Shown here piece after piece: positions 58,694 through 64,000 of a DNA stretch of 64,000 nucleotides. A program made the position numbers and the translations under genes. This DNA is from Nitrincola salilacus (GTDB lineage Bacteria > Pseudomonadota > Gammaproteobacteria > Pseudomonadales > Balneatricaceae): NCBI RefSeq assembly GCF_046271865.1, contig NZ_CP176580.1:1364001-1428000 (forward strand). Reading direction: 5' to 3'. Within the stretch, counting starts at the first letter, position 1. Each line of letters opens with the position of its first letter. Under the pieces are notes generated by a model. It ran no database searches. It saw only the letters and a list, made by a program, of their open reading frames with translations, and was not told the origin of the DNA.

Positions 58694-59034
58694 TCGGGCT
58701 CGACAGTCAGGCCAAAATCTGGCTATGCACTGAGCCCACAGACATGCGCAAATCCTTTCGGGGGCTGAGTGCACTGGTCCGGAACCTGTTGAAGCTGGAT
58801 CCACTGAACGGCCAGTACTTTGTGTTCATTAATCGTCGCAAGACCCAGATGAAAATGCTGTACTTCACGCCCACTGGCTACTGTTTATGGGCCAAGCGCT
58901 TAGAGCAGGGGCAATTCCGGATATCCCCAACCGCCTCGGGTCAGCGGACTCTGACACTGACGGATCTACAGCTGCTGATTGATGGCATTGAGGTACAGAA
59001 ATACCGTCAGTTCAAGCGTTTCCGGGGCGCATAG
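58690..59034 (+). CDS. tnpB: IS66-family TnpB (Orf2)
   Basis: A 114-residue protein with the family-typical KIWLCTEPTDMRKSFRGLSALV and FVFINRRKTQMKMLYFTPTGYCLWAKRLEQGQF. Required with tnpA and tnpC for transposition. Confidence 0.95.
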   Translation: MIGLDSQAKIWLCTEPTDMRKSFRGLSALVRNLLKLDPLNGQYFVFINRRKTQMKMLYFTPTGYCLWAKRLEQGQFRISPTASGQRTLTLTDLQLLIDGIEVQKYRQFKRFRGA

Positions 59035-59062
59035 AGGGAGGGCTTGCGGTATAATATTGGCC

Positions 59063-60694
59063 ATGAATTCAATAGCTTCTACTCCCCATTCCAACACGCC
59101 TTCTTGCTCGGCTCTGGCTGAGGAGAATGTGTTATTACGCGAACAACTTCAGATCATGCAGCGGCAGTTGGACTGGTTTAAGAAGCAACTGTTCGGTCCC
59201 AAATCCGAGAAGCAGGTGTACGACTTGCCTGAACAGGACAGCCTGTTCCAATCAGCCGAAGTGCGACTACCTAAGCCGCCTGTCGAGGGTGAGCAACGTA
59301 CGATTCAGGCCTATCAGCGTGGCACCGGTAAGAAACAACGGGGCGACGACTGCCTGAACGACACGGGCCTGCGTTTTACCGCCGATGTACCGGTGGAAGT
59401 GATCGAACAGTTACCGCCTGAACTGACTGGGCCGGACGCCAATCAGTATGAAGTCATCGGCAACAAAACGACCTACAGATTGGCTCAGCGTGTCTCCAGC
59501 TATGTGGTGCTTAAACTGCAGCGTCCAGTGTACCGGCGCAAAGGGACTGAGAAGCCGGTGACGACACCAGCTCCCTTCAACGTGTTGGATAATAGCCTGG
59601 CCGATGTCAGCCTGTTGGCAGGGCTACTGGTGGACAAGTTCCAGTTCCATCTGCCGCTGTATCGACAGCATCAGCGTATCCAACAAGCTGGCGTTACCCT
59701 GAGCCGTGGAACCCTGACCAACTTAGTTAAACGATCCATCGACTTGCTGAGACCCATTGTCGATGCCCAGACTGATAATGTATTGCGCAGCCGGGTGTTA
59801 GCGATGGATGAAACACCGATCAAGGCTGGCCATCAGAGCCGTCCAGGTCTGCAAAAAGGCAAGATGAAAACGGGTTGGTTCTGGCCGCTGTATGGTGATG
59901 CTGACGAAGTGGTGTTTACCTATTCGAACAGTCGAGGTCGATTGCATATTGAGCAGGTTCTGAACAAGCTGTTCACCGGTATCCTGATCAGTGATGGTTA
60001 TGCAGCTTATGCTCACTATGCTGAGTCCCAAAAAGGCATGACTCACGCTCAGTGCTGGGTACATAGTCGCCGTTACTTTATCGAAGCCCAAAAGGATCAT
60101 CCAGAGAAGGCCACAGAAGCCTTGCAACAGATAGCGCTGCTATACCAGCATGAAGAGGCCATCAAAACCCAAGGGCTGACGAGCGAGAAGAAACGCCAGT
60201 ACCGACTTGAACACTCAAAGCCGGTCGTCAATGACTTCTTCCAGTGGTGCAGGGATCTGTTGAAAAGCGGTGGCTTACTGCCCAGTGATCCACTGACCAA
60301 AGCGCTGAACTATGTACTCAGTCGCGAAGCGAGCCTGAAGGTATTCCTGGAAGATCCAGATGTTCAGCCAGATACCAACCATCTGGAACGGGCCTTGCGG
60401 CCCATTCCAATGGGCAAGAAAAACTGGATGTTCTGCTGGACTGAGCTCGGGGCTGAACACTTAGGCATCATTCAGAGCTTGATCACTACCTGTAAACTGC
60501 ATGGCATCAACCCCTACACCTATCTGGTGGATGTGCTGCAACGGATCAGTCGGCATCCAGCAAATAAAGTAGCAGACTTGACCCCTCGACTCTGGAAAAC
60601 CCGATTCGCCGACACCCCGCTACCTTCCCTGATCAGCCCATGCCACCCTGATCGACTGAATAAACAGCCGGAGACCATCGTCTATGCGCATTGA
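59063..60694 (+). CDS. tnpC: IS66-family transposase TnpC
   Basis: A 543-residue DDE transposase. ATG 59063 is preferred to 58979, which lies inside tnpB. Coiled-coil N-terminus (LLREQLQIMQRQLDWFKKQLFGPKSEKQ), then the catalytic region with MDETPIKAGHQ, ISDGYAAYAH and DTNHLERALRPIPMGKKNWMF. Full length, no frameshift. Confidence 0.97.
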   Translation: MNSIASTPHSNTPSCSALAEENVLLREQLQIMQRQLDWFKKQLFGPKSEKQVYDLPEQDSLFQSAEVRLPKPPVEGEQRTIQAYQRGTGKKQRGDDCLNDTGLRFTADVPVEVIEQLPPELTGPDANQYEVIGNKTTYRLAQRVSSYVVLKLQRPVYRRKGTEKPVTTPAPFNVLDNSLADVSLLAGLLVDKFQFHLPLYRQHQRIQQAGVTLSRGTLTNLVKRSIDLLRPIVDAQTDNVLRSRVLAMDETPIKAGHQSRPGLQKGKMKTGWFWPLYGDADEVVFTYSNSRGRLHIEQVLNKLFTGILISDGYAAYAHYAESQKGMTHAQCWVHSRRYFIEAQKDHPEKATEALQQIALLYQHEEAIKTQGLTSEKKRQYRLEHSKPVVNDFFQWCRDLLKSGGLLPSDPLTKALNYVLSREASLKVFLEDPDVQPDTNHLERALRPIPMGKKNWMFCWTELGAEHLGIIQSLITTCKLHGINPYTYLVDVLQRISRHPANKVADLTPRLWKTRFADTPLPSLISPCHPDRLNKQPETIVYAH

Positions 60695-60950
60695 AGACAT
60701 GAGCATTGATCAATTACTGGAACTGAATCAGTACATCTGTAAACGCATAGATGAGCTTCAGAATCAGGAAACACTACAGGTGTTGAGCCAATTGCGAGTT
60801 GGGATGACAGTCATGTTCGACGGTCATAGTGGACCCGTGGCTGGAATCGTCACCAAGATCAACCGTAAAAGCGTCATTGTGCTGGGTGAGGGCATGAAGC
60901 AATACAAGGTGTCACCAGGCTTGCTTCGGCAGCTAAGGGATGTGAAGTAA
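60684..60950 (+). CDS. Small fourth gene inside IS66 element
   Basis: An 88-residue protein overlapping the end of tnpC by 11 bp and lying inside the right inverted repeat, so it belongs to the element. Sequence: acidic helical N-terminus (MRIEDMSIDQLLELNQYICKRID), then a compact beta-like part (VGMTVMFDGHSGPVAGIVTKINRKSVIVLGEG). It resembles a KOW/SH3-like fold but that is a guess. Role unknown. Confidence 0.75.
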   Translation: MRIEDMSIDQLLELNQYICKRIDELQNQETLQVLSQLRVGMTVMFDGHSGPVAGIVTKINRKSVIVLGEGMKQYKVSPGLLRQLRDVK

Positions 60951-60987
60951 GTCTATGACGTCCTGAAATGAACGCTTACCTTATGGC

Positions 60988-61245
60988 AGCTACGATACAA
61001 TGTTGAAAACGCTCTTCGATCAAATCTCTAAAGGCCCATATTTGCTGGGCGATAAGCCTTATGCCGTCGACTTATTGTGGGGTATGAGCTTGAAATGGTG
61101 CCGGATGTTTGGGCTGTTTGATAGCAACCCGGCAGTTGACGCCTACATAGAACGCATCACATCACGCCCAGCCTTTATCAGAACAGAAGAGCGTGACCAG
61201 GTGTTAGCAGATCAACAGGCTGCCTTACAGAGTCAGGAAAGCTAG
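60988..61245 (+). pseudogene. Glutathione S-transferase, 3' part
   Basis: The second part of the GST, in frame with the 5' fragment once one copy of the 8-bp duplication and the IS are removed (SYDTMLKTLFDQISKGPYLLGDKPYAVDLLWG...). It holds the C-terminal GST_C helices with the DLLWG helix-capping region. Not expressed as a functional protein on its own, although an ATG at 61000 exists. Confidence 0.9.
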
Positions 61246-61255
61246 CAGTTAAGTA

Positions 61256-61291
61256 AAAATGTACCGGAGCCCTTTTGAAAGGGTCCGGTAC
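61256..61291 (-). terminator. Intrinsic terminator on minus strand
   Basis: GTACCGGA-CCCTTT / AAAGGG-TCCGGTAC makes a 14-bp stem with a 2-nt loop, one bulged base. On the minus strand it is followed by ATTTTTAC. It ends the C-terminal remnant below rather than the GST gene. Confidence 0.75.
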
Positions 61292-61304
61292 GGAAATCTA
61301 TCGA

Positions 61305-61400
61305 TCAGGCTGCACGTCCTGCCTCGACCAGTTTGCAGCAGTCACCGATGCCATGGATACAGTAGTCAGTGTCATTGAGGGCAACGGTACCGGATGCATG
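61305..61400 (-). pseudogene. Possible C-terminal gene remnant
   Basis: A minus frame reads HASGTVALNDTDYCIHGIGD and then CCKLVEAGRAA before a stop, 14 bp before the minus-strand terminator. It looks like the tail of a real protein but no start is left and I cannot name a family. The surrounding 61246-61799 stretch otherwise lacks genes. Confidence 0.4.
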
Positions 61401-61427
61401 CTATCTGCTTTGCAAGGATTCTTGATA

Positions 61428-61480
61428 CTGCACTGCACTGCACTGCACTGCACTGCACGTTCTGCTTTCTGCTTTCTGCT
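61428..61480. repeat. Short tandem repeats (5-bp and 7-bp)
   Basis: Six CTGCA pentamers (61428-61457) are followed after 2 bp by three TTCTGCT heptamers (61460-61480). Simple repeats next to gene remnants. Confidence 0.85.
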
Positions 61481-61799
61481 TGCTTATCGCCATCATCGCC
61501 ATTCAACCCTCTTCATTTTCACGATTGCTCGCGCATGACGTATCGCACCAACTAGTTCTAACTTTCGCTCACCGCTCCTGTCCAGATCGCGGAAGGCATA
61601 TAGACCATTGCAACAGATACGATAATGATGACGTATCAGCCACTGGTATAAGTCATAAGGAAGATCTGGAAAGTGGGTAAAGCGCAGGTACAAAAAAAAC
61701 CGCTCAGTAGCGGGTTGTCTGCTCAGTCACTGATAACAACATAGCAAGAACTAGTAATAAGAGTAGGTGTATTTTGAAATTTTTAAAAAAATTAATCAT

Positions 61800-62840
61800 T
61801 TATTCTCTAGGAAAAGAAGCAATCAGCATCACGTGAATGATAAGTTTGAAGTTATTCTCATTAACAAAAGAGCTTTCGCTTCTGACAGCTTCAAAAATTT
61901 CAGAATAGTCATTGTTCAGTATGTCAACAATAGTACTCCATAATTTTTCTCCTTTATTTAAATCTGTCTCCTTCAAAAAAAATCCATGCGGGCCATATGC
62001 TACAACTTCAAAAAATATGTTATTGGTAATATACATGTATTGATAGCTTGAACTTCCACCTATTTCATGCAATGACGCGAAATTGTAAACATCATAAAAA
62101 TAATCAAACAAGCCACAAATAGCTCCTCTGTAACCCATTTCATTCCTGAAGTTTTTATCAAGCTTCAATTTGTTAGCAATAGATTCGGCCTCATCAATAA
62201 ACATTTCGAAAGATGTTAGTCGATGAAAAATCAAGTCTATAAATCTACCTTTAACCACGTCCCTATAATCATGACTATCAAAAAAATAACTATCAGATCC
62301 ACTCTCAAAAAATATACCAATCTGTTCAAAATCAAACATCATAGTATCAATATTGTACTCGATACGACAAACAAGAGGGCTATAATATAACCGAAAATCA
62401 CCAGCCATTGCATTAAAAAAGAAAAAATCATATGCTCTTAGTGCATAAGCCCTTAATGCATGATTACCTTTATATAGATTATCAATAGAATCTTCGATGA
62501 AGTATTTTTTATGATCGATATAGTTTTTAAATAAATTATTGCTCTCGGCAATCTTAATCTGCTTCGCAGTCTGTACTGCTCGATGAAACCCAGCAACTAC
62601 TGCCCCAAATGGTATCCCCAGCGCCATAATACCCAACGGCAGTTTACTTATTTCTAAGAAGACTGCATAACCTGTAGCTGAGAGATCAACACTATACCCA
62701 CGCCAAGCAAACCAACCAAGTATGAGCCCTGCAAGCACGGGGCTCAAGGTCATGATCCAGAAAAATTTGTGTTGAAACAGACCTTTATCTGGATCAAGCA
62801 ACCAATCCTGTATGGTAACTTTCGTCTTCGATCCGCTCAT
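61800..62840 (-). CDS. AT-rich gene, two-TM protein of unknown function
   Basis: A 346-residue protein. ATG 62840 has a GGAAAGAG site. Two N-terminal membrane helices (IMTLSPVLAGLILGWFAW; GIMALGIPFGAVVAGF) are followed by a ~270-residue soluble part rich in Asp, Phe and Tyr with no recognised motif. The architecture (membrane anchor plus large cytoplasmic domain) is seen in several defence effectors and in many other proteins, so no function is assigned. Composition is much more AT-rich than the genes before 58 kb, suggesting acquisition. Confidence 0.7.
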   Translation of the reverse strand: MSGSKTKVTIQDWLLDPDKGLFQHKFFWIMTLSPVLAGLILGWFAWRGYSVDLSATGYAVFLEISKLPLGIMALGIPFGAVVAGFHRAVQTAKQIKIAESNNLFKNYIDHKKYFIEDSIDNLYKGNHALRAYALRAYDFFFFNAMAGDFRLYYSPLVCRIEYNIDTMMFDFEQIGIFFESGSDSYFFDSHDYRDVVKGRFIDLIFHRLTSFEMFIDEAESIANKLKLDKNFRNEMGYRGAICGLFDYFYDVYNFASLHEIGGSSSYQYMYITNNIFFEVVAYGPHGFFLKETDLNKGEKLWSTIVDILNNDYSEIFEAVRSESSFVNENNFKLIIHVMLIASFPRE

Positions 62841-63174
62841 ACTCTTTCCCCATCTCTTCAAAGCCCTACCAACTGGATTGATGATCCCTGCTCAAAGATC
62901 AAGATACAAGCCCAACATAATCTACCATATCTTATGAAACGCTCACCCATTGCACCCACCATCGATATGGTCTATGTTCAAAAGGACAATCTTGAAGTAC
63001 GCACTTGCTGTGATGGAGCACCGGCTGGGCGGTAGCGTGTGTAGCGCTGAAAACTGCCACCTCCTCCTAACTATCTTCGCATCCTGAGTCGTCGGCACGA
63101 AGTTGACAGATAAGTGATGACTGCACCACATCGCAGCTCTATCGATTTTTTTGCGCAACGAGGAGTATCTAAAT
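62841..63174. other. Divergent intergenic region, no gene recognised
   Basis: A 334-bp gap between two divergent AT-rich genes. A 33-codon frame (62935-63036) exists but has no recognised family or strong ribosome site. Promoters in both directions are expected but not clearly visible. Confidence 0.4.
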
Positions 63175-63708
63175 ATGTTATCGCAGCATGGAGTAAGTAT
63201 GGACCTAAATGAGTTAGCGATGAAGTATTATCATGCATCTCTCGCTCTTGCGCAAAAGGCTTTATTAGCTGGCCTGACAGTAGCTGCGGTTGCATATTTA
63301 GTTGCAATAACTGGAGAAAAAAAAGAATCCTATTTGATACCACTTATTGAGATAGAGGTGGCATCTCTTAATTACTTTTCAATTTCTCTTCTTATTTTAT
63401 TTTTTGCATGCGGTATAGCATGCTCCTATGGAATTAGTAAGGCCTTAGATAACTGGGAGTTAGTTACAGATAAAAATTTGGCATTCCGACTTCTTCATAT
63501 TCCAAGCTTATTTATGATTGGCATTCTTGCTGACAGTGCTCTATACGGATTTATATTTACGGTAGGAGCAAGCCTATCAGATGCTATGTTTGGCTTTAGC
63601 GACTGGAAGTCATTTGTATTTGGCTGGATGGTAACTCTTCCATATCTTATTGCTTTTCGTTTATCTTCAGACTTGAGACAACTTAAAAAAGAAGATAATA
63701 ACTCATAA
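63175..63708 (+). CDS. AT-rich gene, four-TM protein of unknown function
   Basis: A 177-residue membrane protein. ATG 63175 has a GAGGAG site 9 nt upstream. About four hydrophobic helices (ALAQKALLAGLTVAAVAYLVAI; YFSISLLILFFACGIACSYGI; LFMIGILADSALYGFIFTVGA; FVFGWMVTLPYLIAF). No family recognised. It is followed after an AT-rich gap by another gene in the same direction. Confidence 0.65.
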   Translation: MLSQHGVSMDLNELAMKYYHASLALAQKALLAGLTVAAVAYLVAITGEKKESYLIPLIEIEVASLNYFSISLLILFFACGIACSYGISKALDNWELVTDKNLAFRLLHIPSLFMIGILADSALYGFIFTVGASLSDAMFGFSDWKSFVFGWMVTLPYLIAFRLSSDLRQLKKEDNNS

Positions 63709-63899
63709 TTTTTATATATTTTTCGACTAATGAAAATTAATTTAATATAAGCCCTTCTAAACCAGAAATATTGCTACGAAAATCCCAATCAATGAATGAT
63801 TATAAAGATCAAAGCTTAACCATTTAAGTCGAACATTTCTATTTCAACATATCTTATATCATAGATATTATGATTTGATAAAGGCTTGGGATATATATA

Positions 63900-64000
63900 A
63901 TGTCAAAAAAAGAAAAAATTATCAATTTCAAAGCAGATTCGCCAATAGATGTCGATAAAGTCAATCCATTTTCAAATGATTTACTTGAGTTCGAGAGCGC
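63900..64000 (+). CDS. Start of gene running off window
   Basis: A frame beginning MSKKEKIINFKADSP and continuing DVDKVNPFSNDLLEFES to the last base. It is AT-rich like its neighbour. It is too short to assign; NPFSNDLL loosely recalls the start of KAP-type NTPases, which is speculative. The ribosome site is weak. Confidence 0.5.
   Translation, partial: MSKKEKIINFKADSPIDVDKVNPFSNDLLEFES

Larger units (their letters stand above)
58318..60979 (+). mobile_element. IS66-family insertion sequence (2,662 bp)
   Basis: It is bounded by 13-bp perfect terminal inverted repeats GTAAGCGTTCATT (58318-58330) and AATGAACGCTTAC (60967-60979). The 8-bp target duplication CTTATGGC is present on both sides (58310-58317 and 60980-60987), as expected for IS66. 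It carries tnpA, tnpB and tnpC plus a small fourth gene, all intact, so the element is probably functional. Confidence 0.97.

Noticed and set aside
61275..61538. 87-residue plus-strand frame
   Set aside because: It runs through simple CTGCA repeats and a terminator hairpin.
61493..61693. 66-residue minus-strand frame
   Set aside because: Somewhat protein-like in composition but no motif, no start site and no partner; it may be decayed sequence.
62935..63036. 33-codon frame in the divergent AT-rich gap
   Set aside because: No ribosome site of note and no recognisable family.
61800..64000. Retron or reverse-transcriptase system
   Set aside because: The two-TM architecture raised the idea, but no reverse transcriptase or msr/msd-like RNA is visible inside the window.

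Overview
The window looks like a gammaproteobacterial chromosome, probably from a marine or aquatic Oceanospirillales-type relative. This is inferred from gene families and gene order (YfiR-YfiN-YfiB, fused Mrp A/B antiporter, DUF2058, NADP-glutamate dehydrogenase, second EF-G). No rRNA, tRNA or CRISPR array was recognised. Most of it reads as ordinary mid-GC core sequence; the last 2.3 kb is strikingly AT-rich.

Layout. 1-5.3 kb: copper handling (multicopper oxidase end, HMA-like protein, DUF2933 protein, CopA ATPase, Met-rich Spy/CpxP-like protein), then a rhodanese divergent from a MarR regulator. 5.3-9.0 kb: a tightly overlapping operon of MarR, a histidine-rich membrane protein, a StlD/DarB-type ketosynthase, a haem-oxygenase-like diiron enzyme and an unrecognised protein; it looks like a small biosynthetic pathway. 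9-27.6 kb: esterase, YfiRNB cyclic-di-GMP module, META lipoprotein, EF-G, DJ-1 protein, RHH/PEP-binding pair, glutamate dehydrogenase, Mrp Na+/H+ antiporter operon, DUF2058 protein. 27.7-35.3 kb: a SLOG-domain membrane protein paired with a YkoF-like protein, then histidine phosphatase, GGDEF-EAL and chemoreceptor genes. 35.4-41.6 kb: 4-hydroxyproline catabolism with a GntR regulator, epimerase, FAD dehydrogenase, semialdehyde dehydrogenase and solute-binding protein; two near-identical operator-like sites link the promoters.

41.7-64 kb: dGTPase, then an accessory zone. It holds a GNAT enzyme with an overlapping 59-residue partner, leuA behind two successive leucine-rich leader peptides, a Xre/RES toxin-antitoxin pair, 1-Cys peroxiredoxin, a complete four-gene type II CBASS operon (HNH-SAVED effector, CD-NTase, Cap2, Cap3), VapBC, a Zn alcohol dehydrogenase divergent from an Lrp-type regulator, a WYL regulator, and a glutathione S-transferase gene split by an IS66-family element with perfect 8-bp target duplications. 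AT-rich, unassigned membrane-protein genes close the window.

Two patterns cut across the annotation. First, several genes survive only as remnants, some with a start joined to an end and the middle deleted (Lrp, LysE, RES). Second, many gene borders carry short tandem repeats of unrelated sequence with 5-17 bp periods. All identifications come from reading the sequence and remembered family features; no database search was run.
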